A stretch of DNA of 64,000 nt. Source: Ruoffia tabacinasalis (GTDB lineage Bacteria > Bacillota > Bacilli > Lactobacillales > Aerococcaceae). The stretch is from positions 1-64,000 of the forward strand of contig NZ_VBSP01000004.1 of assembly GCF_005864045.1 (NCBI RefSeq). The letters are read 5' to 3'. The position numbers and the translations under genes are program-made. Below the pieces are notes generated by a model, which was not told the DNA's origin, did not search any database, and saw only the letters and a list, made by a program, of their open reading frames with translations. Shown here in pieces: positions 1 through 8,122 of the stretch (position 1 is its first letter; the number at the start of each line of letters is the position of its first letter).

Positions 1-86
1 GGTAAGATGTGTGTATGGATTCATAGCTTTCTCCTTCTAATAGTTGGTTGGTACATCTATTTTATAGGAAAACTATGGATCTTTTT

Positions 87-287
87 TTATTTTATTATTG
101 TTGTTGCACTTAAATTGTAAATTCGTCGGCCTTCTTTCCCATTGGTTTTGAATTGGTTAACCCATTTTTCAATCAAACTTGTCGTTGAAATATGGTGTTT
201 CTTAGCGAGTAAGGTGTAACCTAATGTCCCATTTAGATACTCTTCGACAACCTATAATTTGAATTCATATGAATACTTTTGTGACAC
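87..287 (-). pseudogene. Degenerate IS3-family transposase OrfA remnant
   Basis: Read leftward from a GTG at 287, the translation resembles the N-terminal helix-turn-helix of IS150/IS3-type OrfA: SQKYSYEFKL, then VVEEYLNGTLGYTLLAKKHH and WVNQFKTNGKEG. Codon 12 is an in-frame TAG, and the similarity ends after about 57 codons, followed by a stop at 87. No OrfB is visible. It is therefore a dead fragment of the DNA-binding half of a transposase. It lies next to a typical insertion-sequence end (294-336). The family assignment rests on motif recognition only. Confidence 0.7.
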
Positions 288-293
288 AAAAAC

Positions 294-336
294 GACCCCC
301 GTAAAGTTAGATTTTTAACTCTAACTTTCGGGGGTC
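294..336 (-). repeat. IS end hairpin, likely terminator of the thi operon
   Basis: Near-perfect inverted repeat with arms GACCCCCG-AAAGTTAGA and TCTAACTTT-CGGGGGTC (one bulged T). GACCCCCGAAAGTTAGA is the kind of end carried by IS150-group elements. On the minus strand the hairpin follows the ABC ATPase stop at 357 and leads into GTTTTTG, so it may now act as terminator of the thiamine operon. The dual role is an inference. Confidence 0.6.
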
Positions 337-356
337 ACCTCAGCGCCTTGCTATTT

Positions 357-1088
357 TTATACTTCTTTTAATTCATTAAGTAACTGACGTTTGGCTTCGA
401 TAAACTCAGGTTCAAAAATTATTTTCTCAACATCAAAGCTTTTAAAGTCGACGTGCAACTCAAATGTAATTTCACCGGGTTGCCCTTTAATAATATAAAC
501 CCTATCCGATAAGATTAAAGCTTCATCTACATCATGGGTAATGATTAATGAAGACCAGCCCATCTTCTCGCGGTAATTCATAAACCATTGATGAAGTTGA
601 CGTCTTGTAATGGCGTCAAGAGCACTAAAAGCTTCATCTAACAATAGCCATGGTCTGTCAAATGCAGCTGTTCGCATAAAAGCCACGCGTTGTCTCATCC
701 CACCACTTAGGGCGTGGGGATAATAATTCGCCCATTCTTTAAATTGAAAGATATCGAGTAATTCTAACGCATGCTCACGTGCGTGTTTCTTGCTTTCACC
801 CTGTATAATCCGTGGCAACATAATATTTTCAATGACAGTATAATGCGGATACAACATATCTTTTTGAAGCATGTAACTTATCTTACCTTTAATTTCTTTG
901 GATCCATCCAACTCAATCTGACCTTGTTGGGCATCGATAATTCCTGCAATGAGGTTAAAAAGGGTTGTTTTTCCAACCCCACTCGGGCCAATAATGGCAA
1001 CGGTCTCCCCTTTTTGAAGTTGAATGTTAATATTTTTTAGTACTTGACGATTCCCGTATCGAAAACCAACATCTTGAATTGATAACAT
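357..1088 (-). CDS. thiZ: ABC transporter ATP-binding protein, thiamine-precursor uptake (ThiZ-like)
   Basis: 243-aa ATPase of the nitrate/taurine/pyrimidine (NrtD/TauB/SsuB) class. Walker A is GPSGVGKTT near residue 35, the signature LSGGMRQRVAF near 128, and Walker B LLLDEAFSALD near 148, followed by the H-loop ITHDVDEA. It is the last gene of the operon COG0011-permease-binding protein-ATPase behind a TPP riboswitch, two bases from the upstream binding-protein gene. The ThiXYZ family imports pyrimidine precursors of thiamine; the exact substrate is inferred from context. Start ATG has a good AGGAG site. Confidence 0.88.
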   Translation of the reverse strand: MLSIQDVGFRYGNRQVLKNINIQLQKGETVAIIGPSGVGKTTLFNLIAGIIDAQQGQIELDGSKEIKGKISYMLQKDMLYPHYTVIENIMLPRIIQGESKKHAREHALELLDIFQFKEWANYYPHALSGGMRQRVAFMRTAAFDRPWLLLDEAFSALDAITRRQLHQWFMNYREKMGWSSLIITHDVDEALILSDRVYIIKGQPGEITFELHVDFKSFDVEKIIFEPEFIEAKRQLLNELKEV

Positions 1089-1089
1089 G

Positions 1090-2076
1090 TTATTCTCCTA
1101 AAAATTCGTTCGTAAAGTATGTCCCTTCAGTCAAGTCAACTTCCGTTAAGTTACTTTCGTATAACCATGTGTAGAAAGCATTCCAGCGCTCTTCATCGAT
1201 ATAACCCCATTGTTCTGGTTTACTTGTATAGGCTTCGTTAATCCATTCTTGGGAAGCAAGAACAAAATCACGTTGCCCTTCTAATTCCGGTGCATGTTTC
1301 AGGAGAATATCGGTTGCTTCTTCTGGATTCTCGATTGCATATTGATAACCGCGTTTGATGGCTTGAACTACTTGCGTCGCTTCTTCAGGACTATTCGCTA
1401 AATAATCGTTATTTGCAATAATTATTGGTGAGTAGAAATCTAATTCTTCTGCGTAATCTCTGAAGTAAAAGAAATTCGTTGGAACGCCCTGGCTCTCAGC
1501 CATTATACCGTCCCAAGCGTAATAAACCCACGCTGATTCAAACATCGAATTGGCTAAACCAACAATGGAATTATCTGCTTGATTAGGGACTAATTCGATT
1601 TGTGAATAATCGCCGCCTTCGTTATTAATAATATGCTCTAACATTCCCAGTTCAATAGGATCATTCCATGTTCCATAAGTATGACCTTCCATCTCCACCG
1701 GTTTTGTAATTTGGCTGTCTTCTCTAGCAATAATACCACTTGTATTATGTTCGATAATTGTTGCGACAGCTGTTACAGGTAAACCTCCTGCTAGACGTGT
1801 AGCTAAAGAATCTTGGAAACTAATGCCAAATTGAGCTTGACCCAAACCTACTAATTCAGTCGTACTGCCTTCTGGTGGACGGCGAATCGTTACTTCCACG
1901 CCCGCTTCTTCAAAATACCCTTTTTCTAAAGCAACATATAATCCGGTATGATTTGTATTCGGTACCCAATCTAAAATAAACTCAATCTGACTGGCTTGAG
2001 CCGATGCACTCATAGGAATTAATACTGACATACTAACGATTAAAGCAACAAGCATTTTCTTGAAATAATTCATCAT
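1090..2076 (-). CDS. thiY: ABC substrate-binding protein, thiamine pyrimidine precursor (ThiY/NMT1-like)
   Basis: 328 aa with an N-terminal Sec signal peptide ending in SASAQAS. The mature part opens with the NMT1/THI5-like pattern IEFILDWVPNTNHTGLYVAL, followed by KGYFEEAGVEV and a GQAQFGIS segment. This family binds HMP-type pyrimidines such as formylaminopyrimidine and delivers them to the permease. Its place behind a TPP riboswitch supports that role. Oddly for a Gram-positive binding protein, the signal peptide has no cysteine and so no lipobox; how it is retained at the membrane is unclear. ATG follows AGGAG by 9 nt. Confidence 0.88.
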   Translation of the reverse strand: MMNYFKKMLVALIVSMSVLIPMSASAQASQIEFILDWVPNTNHTGLYVALEKGYFEEAGVEVTIRRPPEGSTTELVGLGQAQFGISFQDSLATRLAGGLPVTAVATIIEHNTSGIIAREDSQITKPVEMEGHTYGTWNDPIELGMLEHIINNEGGDYSQIELVPNQADNSIVGLANSMFESAWVYYAWDGIMAESQGVPTNFFYFRDYAEELDFYSPIIIANNDYLANSPEEATQVVQAIKRGYQYAIENPEEATDILLKHAPELEGQRDFVLASQEWINEAYTSKPEQWGYIDEERWNAFYTWLYESNLTEVDLTEGTYFTNEFLGE

Positions 2077-2077
2077 A

Positions 2078-2866
2078 TTATTCTTCTCCTCTGATTTTCT
2101 TTTTTTGATTAAAACGCCAAGGTGTTAAATATTTTTCAATATAAGATACAACACCCATAAAGAACAGACTTAATAACGAAATTAAAACAATGACCGCAAA
2201 CATCTTGTCATAGCTAAAGGCACGTTTGGTTTGAATCATATAAACCCCTAAACCTTCAAAGCCACCAAGCCACTCAGCGACAACCGAACTCACAAAAGCG
2301 TAAGACACACTGACCTTCAAGCCACTTAAGAAAAATGACATACTCGACGGTAACTTCACATGACGTAATATCTGCCAACGATTTGCTCCCATTAATTGGA
2401 GTAATTGAATCGCATCCTTATCCGCGTTAGCAAAGCCGTTCAATATACTAATAATAATGGGAAATAATGTCGTTAAAATGACTAAAACAATCTTTGGTGT
2501 CATGTCATAACCTAGCCAAAGCACTAATATCGGTGCAATTGCTACAGTTGGAATGGTTTGTGTAACCACCAACATTGGATATAAGGCTCGGTTCAACCAA
2601 GGAATCACATCCATAATAATCGCTAAAAAGAAAGCGAGGAAAATTCCTATAGCGAGACCAATAAACGCTTGAATCAGTGTCACCCGGCTGTTCATCCATA
2701 AATTCACTCGGTCTTGCCACAAAGCGATTAGGACATCACTTGGTGCGGGAATAATAAACTCAGGTAACCAACCAACTCTAGCAGCCACTTCCCAAAGCAG
2801 TAATAGCCCCAGACCTAAGATCCATGAAGCATATTTAGTGGCGATGTTTTGTAGTTTTATCTTCAA
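2078..2866 (-). CDS. thiX: ABC transporter permease, thiamine precursor (ThiX-like)
   Basis: 262-aa integral membrane protein with about six hydrophobic segments and the BPD_transp_1 coupling loop LLQLMGANRWQILRHVKLPSS. It resembles SsuC/TauC-type permeases and pairs with the neighbouring ATPase and binding protein. The only usable start is a TTG at 2866 with a weak ribosome site. It overlaps the 3' end of the thiamine-binding gene by 32 bp, so translation is probably coupled. Function follows from the operon and riboswitch. Confidence 0.85.
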   Translation of the reverse strand: MKIKLQNIATKYASWILGLGLLLLWEVAARVGWLPEFIIPAPSDVLIALWQDRVNLWMNSRVTLIQAFIGLAIGIFLAFFLAIIMDVIPWLNRALYPMLVVTQTIPTVAIAPILVLWLGYDMTPKIVLVILTTLFPIIISILNGFANADKDAIQLLQLMGANRWQILRHVKLPSSMSFFLSGLKVSVSYAFVSSVVAEWLGGFEGLGVYMIQTKRAFSYDKMFAVIVLISLLSLFFMGVVSYIEKYLTPWRFNQKKKIRGEE

Positions 2867-3131
2867 TCGTTAACACTGACCCTTTCGCATCATAACTAAT
2901 TTTGACGTTAGTAAAAATTTTGTGATGTGTTTGAGAAGCGATTTCGATCGCCTCTTTTAAGATAGGCATCAAAGTATCATAATCACCTTGAATCGTTGTC
3001 TCAAACGCCGCCACTTCATAGTTATCCGTCTTTGATGCTATAAAAGCAATGACAGAATCAACCACTTCAAGTGTCGCTTCTTGCGATGCACCTAGCGGTA
3101 AAATTTGTAAAGCAATACTACAATTAACCAT
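2835..3131 (-). CDS. Thiamine-binding protein, MTH1187/YkoF-like (COG0011)
   Basis: 98-aa protein beginning MVNCSIALQILPLG. It has the single-domain ferredoxin-like layout of the MTH1187/Thiamine_BP family, with the conserved YEVAAFETTIQGDYDTLMPI stretch. These small proteins bind thiamine or precursors and usually lie with thiXYZ transporters. I chose the ATG at 3131 because GGGAGG precedes it; the frame stays open further upstream but without a plausible site. It is the first gene of the riboswitch-controlled operon. Confidence 0.85.
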   Translation of the reverse strand: MVNCSIALQILPLGASQEATLEVVDSVIAFIASKTDNYEVAAFETTIQGDYDTLMPILKEAIEIASQTHHKIFTNVKISYDAKGSVLTIEDKTTKHRH

Positions 3132-3250
3132 AAAAAAACCTCCCTCATATTCACAACACAAAGTGTCTGAATTAAGGCAGGTTGAGTGATATTTATAAAG
3201 ATATATTCGCACAAATTGCATACTGCACCAATATACATAAACTTTACTTA

Positions 3251-3335
3251 TTCACTTCCCTACGCGAGTCTTAACTCATTCAGGTTCATAGAGTTCAGGT
3301 AATCCCATCTCAGCCGAAGCACCCCTTGTGTTATA
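3251..3335 (-). promoter_or_regulatory. TPP riboswitch (THI box)
   Basis: On the minus strand the conserved aptamer blocks occur in order: ACAAGGGGUGC, CUUCGG loop, GCUGAGAUGGG, GAACCUGAAUG, then CGCGUAGGGAAGUG. These match the TPP aptamer (P2/P3 with CUGAGA and P4/P5 with the ACCUGA and GCGNAGGGA elements). It lies upstream of the thiamine-binding/thiXYZ operon and should repress it when TPP is abundant. No clear intrinsic terminator separates it from the start at 3131, so control may act on translation. Confidence 0.95.
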
Positions 3336-3341
3336 GTAGAA

Positions 3342-3370
3342 AGTTTAGCATATTCATAAACAATGTGCAA
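3342..3370 (-). promoter_or_regulatory. Putative promoter of the thi operon
   Basis: Minus strand TTGCAC (3370-3365), 17-bp spacer, TAAACT (3347-3342), placed just upstream of the TPP aptamer as expected. Confidence 0.5.
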
Positions 3371-3391
3371 CCGGATTCACATTTTTCCATC

Positions 3392-3432
3392 AAAAAAGCT
3401 CGAAGAACCCAGATAAATAGGTCCTTCGAGCT
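3392..3432 (-). terminator. Intrinsic terminator of glnRA
   Basis: Stem GCTCGAAGGACC / GGTTCTTCGAGC followed by TTTTTT on the minus strand, 13 nt past the glnA stop. Confidence 0.9.
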
Positions 3433-3444
3433 GATTCAAATAAT

Positions 3445-4788
3445 TTAATACATCATTAAATATTTATTTAATTCCCATTGTGTTACTTGTTTTTTATATG
3501 ACTCAAATTCCATTGTTTTTTCAGCGATAAAGTTACCTGAAATATGTGGGCCTAAAGCATCTCTCATAATTGGGCTCGCTTCAAATTCAGCAATGGCTTC
3601 GCTAAGTGATGATGGCAGGTCAAAAACCCCTTCAGCCATACGCTCTTCTGGAGTCATCGTATAAATATTACGGTCAATTGGCATTGGTGGTTCAATCTTG
3701 TTCTCAATCCCATCTAAACCAGCTTGCAAGATTACTGCTAAAGCTAGATAAGGATTCGCAGAAGGATCCACACTTCTTAATTCAATACGCGTTGAATTTC
3801 CACGTGATGAAGGAATACGAATCAGTGGAGAACGGTTTCTCTCACTCCAAGCAATATATACTGGTGCTTCATACCCTTCAACTAATCGTTTGTAAGAATT
3901 CACTAATGGATTACAAATGGCTGTATAAGCACTTGCATGCTTAATTAAACCACCAATAAAGTAATGAGCATCCTTCGATAATTGATCTGGAGTCGATTCA
4001 TCAAAGAAAGCATTTTTTCCTTCTTTATCGAATAAAGAAACGTTAAAGTGCATTCCAGATCCACTCTCACCATAGATAGGCTTAGGCATGAATGTTGCAT
4101 ATAAATTATGACGACGGGCCACTGTTTTAACAATCAATTTAAACAATTGAATTTTATCACAGGCGCGAATCGCATCATTATATTTCCAATCAATCTCATG
4201 TTGCCCTGGCGCTACTTCGTGGTGACTTGCTTCGATTTCAAAATCTAAACGCTCTAATTCAAGCACAATATCACGTCGACAGTTCTCGCCTAAATCCGTT
4301 GGTGCAAAGTCAAAGTAGCCACCATCGTCATTTAAATCCATCGTTGGTCGACCATCTTCATCCAGTTTTAATAAGAAAAATTCAGGTTCTGGGCCTAAGT
4401 TGAATGAAGAAAAGCCTAAAGCCTCCATCTTATCTAACACTCGTCTTAAATTCCCACGAGGGTCACCTAAGAAAGGCTCTCGTTTAGTTGTATCTACATC
4501 ACAGATTAAACAAGCAATGCGTCCACCATCTGATGGGACATCCCAGTTAAAAATCATCCAAGAGTCGTAATCAGGAATTAAATACATATCACTCTCTTCA
4601 ATACGTACAAATCCTTCAATTGATGAGCCATCAAATGTCATATTATTTTCTAATGCCTTTTCTAACTGTGTTAAAGGAATTTCAACATTCTTAATTGTTC
4701 CTCTAATATCCGTAAACATTAATCGTATAAAGTGTACGTTATTCTCATGCGCATCAGCAATAATACGATCTTTCGTCCATTTTGTCAT
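3445..4788 (-). CDS. glnA: Glutamine synthetase type I
   Basis: 447 aa, the usual length of the short GSI-alpha form of Firmicutes, which lacks the adenylylation insertion. It makes glutamine from glutamate, ammonia and ATP in the cytoplasm. Visible signatures are the N-terminal beta-grasp segment ending FDGSSIEGF, the ATP-site GSGMHFN and the glutamate/metal site [15 protein letters not shown]. It follows glnR by 27 bp, the standard glnRA operon, and should be repressed through the GlnR box upstream of glnR when glutamine is plentiful. Confidence 0.98.
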   Translation of the reverse strand: MTKWTKDRIIADAHENNVHFIRLMFTDIRGTIKNVEIPLTQLEKALENNMTFDGSSIEGFVRIEESDMYLIPDYDSWMIFNWDVPSDGGRIACLICDVDTTKREPFLGDPRGNLRRVLDKMEALGFSSFNLGPEPEFFLLKLDEDGRPTMDLNDDGGYFDFAPTDLGENCRRDIVLELERLDFEIEASHHEVAPGQHEIDWKYNDAIRACDKIQLFKLIVKTVARRHNLYATFMPKPIYGESGSGMHFNVSLFDKEGKNAFFDESTPDQLSKDAHYFIGGLIKHASAYTAICNPLVNSYKRLVEGYEAPVYIAWSERNRSPLIRIPSSRGNSTRIELRSVDPSANPYLALAVILQAGLDGIENKIEPPMPIDRNIYTMTPEERMAEGVFDLPSSLSEAIAEFEASPIMRDALGPHISGNFIAEKTMEFESYKKQVTQWELNKYLMMY

Positions 4789-4815
4789 TGCTTCAAAATC
4801 CTCTCTTTTAATAGG

Positions 4816-5151
4816 TTATTCGAATCTAGATTGAAAATCTAGTTCATCCCTTAAGATACGTCGCACATCTTGGTCAGTTAGAGGTACTGAGTTTTTAGAT
4901 ACTCTGTCACTAAAGCGATATCTATTTTTAATACCTTTAATTGTCATGCCTTCATCCATTAGGTCAATGATGTCCAGTAATCGATCGACATCATTTAAAG
5001 AGTATAGCCTACGGTTGGTTTCGCTACGTTGAGGCTCGATTAATCCCTGTTCTTCGTAATAACGAATTTGACGAGCGGTTAACTCCGTCAACTCCATAAC
5101 CGTACCTATTGGAAAAACTGCTAGTGACTTACGAAATTCCTTTCTTGCCAT
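4816..5151 (-). CDS. glnR: GlnR, MerR-family nitrogen repressor
   Basis: 111-aa protein with a MerR-type winged helix (FPIGTVMELTELTARQIRYY) and a short C-terminal tail, typical of GlnR. In Bacilli, GlnR bound by feedback-inhibited glutamine synthetase represses glnRA and other nitrogen genes. I place the start at the second ATG (5151), 7 nt after AGGAG; the ATG at 5157 is too close to the ribosome site. A perfect GlnR operator lies 73 bp upstream, so the operon is autoregulated. Confidence 0.95.
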   Translation of the reverse strand: MARKEFRKSLAVFPIGTVMELTELTARQIRYYEEQGLIEPQRSETNRRLYSLNDVDRLLDIIDLMDEGMTIKGIKNRYRFSDRVSKNSVPLTDQDVRRILRDELDFQSRFE

Positions 5152-5223
5152 CACCATTCTCCTCTCTTAGAAAATTATTATACGACGATTAAAAAGCTCT
5201 CGCAAACATATTATAACACTATT

Positions 5224-5240
5224 TGTAAAGAAATATCACA
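5224..5240. promoter_or_regulatory. GlnR operator
   Basis: TGTAAAGAAATATCACA is an exact match to the GlnR/TnrA consensus TGTNA-N7-TNACA. It overlaps the probable -35 region of the leftward glnRA promoter, whose -10 TATAAT is at 5211-5206. Confidence 0.9.
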
Positions 5241-5414
5241 TGAATGAATCCCAGACTAATAATTATTATTATACAGTCATTTAGCTTTTGAAATTATGAA
5301 CAGAATATTAAACTTTCATTACTTTATTCAAATATTCAACATTTCCTATGGTATTCTCGAGTCAGTTAGCGTATTCTTTTATTTAGAAATGTTTTTTTAA
5401 AAGGAGTTTTTGAA

Positions 5415-6362
5415 ATGCCAAAAACGCGTAACTATACGCCAATAGCAACAATTGGCTCTCTTATATTCATTGCCATTTGTTTAAGTTTAATTATACTTTT
5501 AAATAAATTAACTGCGAACAATAATTCAATTATTGCAGAGCACCAACAACAATCTACTCAAGAAGAGTTAATTTCTTTACAAACTGAGCCCGTTGTTTCT
5601 CAACAGACTGAAAGTGTCCCCGATGAAAGCATCGAAACACCAGCCACTCTGGCAGAAACACTGAGTACATACTCGCCTAAAGATAAAGCAATGGAAGAAA
5701 CGATTGCTGAATTAACCCAAACAGAATTTGATGGAAACTTAATTCAAGCCCAAGACGAGATTCTTGCGGCCATCCATGCAAATGATCTTGATGTGGAAGA
5801 ACTTGGTTACTTATTCTTACCAGATTATCCAGCAGAAAACACAGCTGCTGCAACTGGAAACCAAATTGATGTTCCATTGTATCTACAAAAAGATGCGAAC
5901 TGGCGAACAGAAAAATACGGAAGTAATACAACCCAACAACTGGGTGAAAATGGCTGTGCAATCCTGTCTCTAGCCATGGTTCATGCTGCTTTTGAGAATC
6001 GTGAAGTGAATCCAAAAGAAATACTTGAATGGAGCGAGGAAAAATATTGGGTAGATAATGCCGGAACATCTTGGCAAATCTTCCATGATTTTGCGGTTGA
6101 ACATAATTACGACTTTTATAACTATGGAAATGATTTCTATAGCGCAATGGAAGCTGTAAACAACGGTGAATTAATTGTTGCCTCTGTCGTACCAGGCTTC
6201 TTTACAGAAGTTGGTCACATAATTGTCATTCGTGGCTACGAAAACGGTCAAGTCTACGTCAATGATCCAAATGATGATGCTCAAAAAATGTATAGTATCC
6301 AAGGCATTGATGAAGAAGTGTTACTCGCAGAAGGAATCAATTACTGGTCTTTCTCAAAATAA
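5415..6362 (+). CDS. Membrane-anchored C39-like peptidase-domain protein
   Basis: 315 aa with one N-terminal membrane segment (about residues 11-30), a Q/E/T-rich linker, and a C-terminal Peptidase_C39_2-type domain from about 151. Candidate catalytic residues are Cys181 in GENGCAILS, His268 in EVGHIIVIRGY and Asp284 in YVNDPND, the order expected for papain-like C39 folds. The domain should face outside the cell. Substrate is unknown; cell-wall or peptide processing are possibilities. It is monocistronic with its own terminator, 260 bp from the divergent glnR. Confidence 0.75.
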   Translation: MPKTRNYTPIATIGSLIFIAICLSLIILLNKLTANNNSIIAEHQQQSTQEELISLQTEPVVSQQTESVPDESIETPATLAETLSTYSPKDKAMEETIAELTQTEFDGNLIQAQDEILAAIHANDLDVEELGYLFLPDYPAENTAAATGNQIDVPLYLQKDANWRTEKYGSNTTQQLGENGCAILSLAMVHAAFENREVNPKEILEWSEEKYWVDNAGTSWQIFHDFAVEHNYDFYNYGNDFYSAMEAVNNGELIVASVVPGFFTEVGHIIVIRGYENGQVYVNDPNDDAQKMYSIQGIDEEVLLAEGINYWSFSK

Positions 6363-6672
6363 TTTAAATAATCTAACATCCATTCCAAAAAATTGGGATG
6401 GATGTTTCTTTTTTTACAAGTGATTTATTGAGTAACAACATTTGCTTGTTTTATTGTTATAGGCATTATGATATTATTAGACTTTGAGATAAATACGCCA
6501 TCAATGTCATGATTGAAGGCGAAATATTATTCAATCTCATCTTACCAACTGAATTAACAAAAGACGTTGCAAAGATAATGAGGTATAATATAGAAGTCGG
6601 GATGTTATGTATCGCGCGGAGACATATTGTGCTCAAGATTGAAATATTATTATATAAAAAGGAGATCTAACA
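6363..6672 (+). promoter_or_regulatory. Intergenic region with terminator and purA promoter
   Basis: 310 bp between the C39-like gene and purA. It holds the terminator at 6375-6415 and a TATAAT at 6584-6589 that should be the purA -10 (no good -35). The leader of about 75 nt is ordinary. I see no purine riboswitch, PurR box or small gene. Confidence 0.45.
6375..6415 (+). terminator. Intrinsic terminator after the C39-like gene
   Basis: AACATCCATTCC / GGGATGGATGTT stem followed by a T-rich tail. Confidence 0.85.
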
Positions 6673-7962
6673 ATGACATCAGTAGTAGTTGTAGGAACAC
6701 AATGGGGAGACGAAGGTAAAGGTAAAATTACTGACTTTCTAAGTAATAACGCTGAAGTAATTGCACGTTATCAAGGTGGAGACAATGCAGGGCATACGAT
6801 TCAATTTGATGGTAAAACATTTAAATTACACTTAATCCCTTCAGGTATTTTTGATAATAGTAAAATCAGTGTTATCGGAAACGGTGTTGTCGTGAATCCA
6901 AAGTCAATTGTTAAAGAATTGAACTATTTAGCAGCTGAAGGTGTTGATACAAGTAGTTTACGTATTTCTTCACGCGCTCATGTTATCTTGCCTTACCACA
7001 TCTTAATGGATCAACTTCAAGAAGATTCTAAAGGTGATAACAAAATCGGAACAACCATTAAAGGGATTGGCCCAGCTTACATGGATAAAGCTGCTCGTGT
7101 TGGAATCCGTATTGCTGATTTATTAGATAAAGAAATCTTTAAAGAGCGTTTAAAAGTAAACTTAGCTGAAAAGAATAAATTATTCGAGCGTGTTTATGAC
7201 AATTCACCTTTATCTTTTGAAGAAATTTTCGAAGAATACTACGCATATGGTCAAGAAATTGCGAAGTATGTTACTGATACATCAGTCATTTTAAACGATG
7301 CGATTGATGAAGGTAAACGTGTATTATTCGAAGGTGCTCAAGGTGTCATGTTAGATATCGATCAAGGTACATATCCATTCGTTACTTCTTCAAACCCAGT
7401 AGCTGGTGGGGTAACGATTGGTAGTGGAGTAGGACCATCAAAAATTGATACAGTCGTTGGTGTATGTAAAGCTTATACATCACGTGTAGGAGATGGACCA
7501 TTCCCAACAGAATTGTTTGATGAAGTTGGAGAACAAATTCGTGAAGTAGGTAGAGAATACGGAACAACTACAGGGCGTCCACGTCGTGTAGGTTGGTTTG
7601 ATTCAGTTGTTATGCGTCACTCACGCCGAGTATCAGGTATTACAAATCTATCATTAAACTCAATCGACGTATTGACTGGTTTAGAGACAGTTAAGATTTG
7701 TACTGCTTACGAAACTTCTGCTGGTGAACGTATTGAATATTACCCAGCAAGTCTAAAAGTTCTAGCTGACTGTACGCCAGTTTATGAAGAATTACCTGGT
7801 TGGTCAGAAGATATCACAGGGGCGAAATCACTTGAAGACTTACCGCAAAATGCACGTAACTACGTTCGTCGCATCAGTGAATTAGTTGGAGTTAAGATTG
7901 CAACTTTATCTGTTGGTCCTGACCGTGAACAAACAATGATTTTAGATAGCGTTTGGGGATAA
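6673..7962 (+). CDS. purA: Adenylosuccinate synthetase
   Basis: 429 aa, full length. It joins IMP and aspartate with GTP to form adenylosuccinate, the first step from IMP to AMP. The N-terminus carries the GTP loop GDEGKGK (12-18) with catalytic Asp13 and His41 in [26 protein letters not shown] and [11 protein letters not shown] follow in the usual order. Start ATG follows AAAAGGAGA. In many Bacillota purA lies near dnaB and rplI, which holds here, but purA points rightward, opposite to dnaB. Confidence 0.98.
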   Translation: MTSVVVVGTQWGDEGKGKITDFLSNNAEVIARYQGGDNAGHTIQFDGKTFKLHLIPSGIFDNSKISVIGNGVVVNPKSIVKELNYLAAEGVDTSSLRISSRAHVILPYHILMDQLQEDSKGDNKIGTTIKGIGPAYMDKAARVGIRIADLLDKEIFKERLKVNLAEKNKLFERVYDNSPLSFEEIFEEYYAYGQEIAKYVTDTSVILNDAIDEGKRVLFEGAQGVMLDIDQGTYPFVTSSNPVAGGVTIGSGVGPSKIDTVVGVCKAYTSRVGDGPFPTELFDEVGEQIREVGREYGTTTGRPRRVGWFDSVVMRHSRRVSGITNLSLNSIDVLTGLETVKICTAYETSAGERIEYYPASLKVLADCTPVYEELPGWSEDITGAKSLEDLPQNARNYVRRISELVGVKIATLSVGPDREQTMILDSVWG

Positions 7963-7972
7963 ACTCCCTTTT

Positions 7973-8009
7973 AAGAGCCCGTGGTTATATAACCTCTGGC
8001 TCTTTTTTG
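7973..8009 (+). terminator. purA terminator
   Basis: AAGAGCC / GGCTCTT stem followed by TTTTTTG, just after the purA stop. Confidence 0.85.
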
Positions 8010-8122
8010 TTTTAAATTTAATACAATATTCACAAAATAAATGGCGAATTCCACATTTTTCCTTCGATAAAAATTCACATTTACAGCGTATGATGGAATT
8101 AACAGATAGAGGAGGGCGCAAA

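Noticed and set aside
5677-6147. 156-codon minus-strand ORF
   Set aside because: Lies wholly within the C39-like gene, lacks a ribosome site, and its composition fits an antisense shadow.
6420-6672. Possible purine riboswitch or PurR box before purA
   Set aside because: No conserved aptamer core or CGAA-type PurBox pair found; only a -10 and an ordinary leader.
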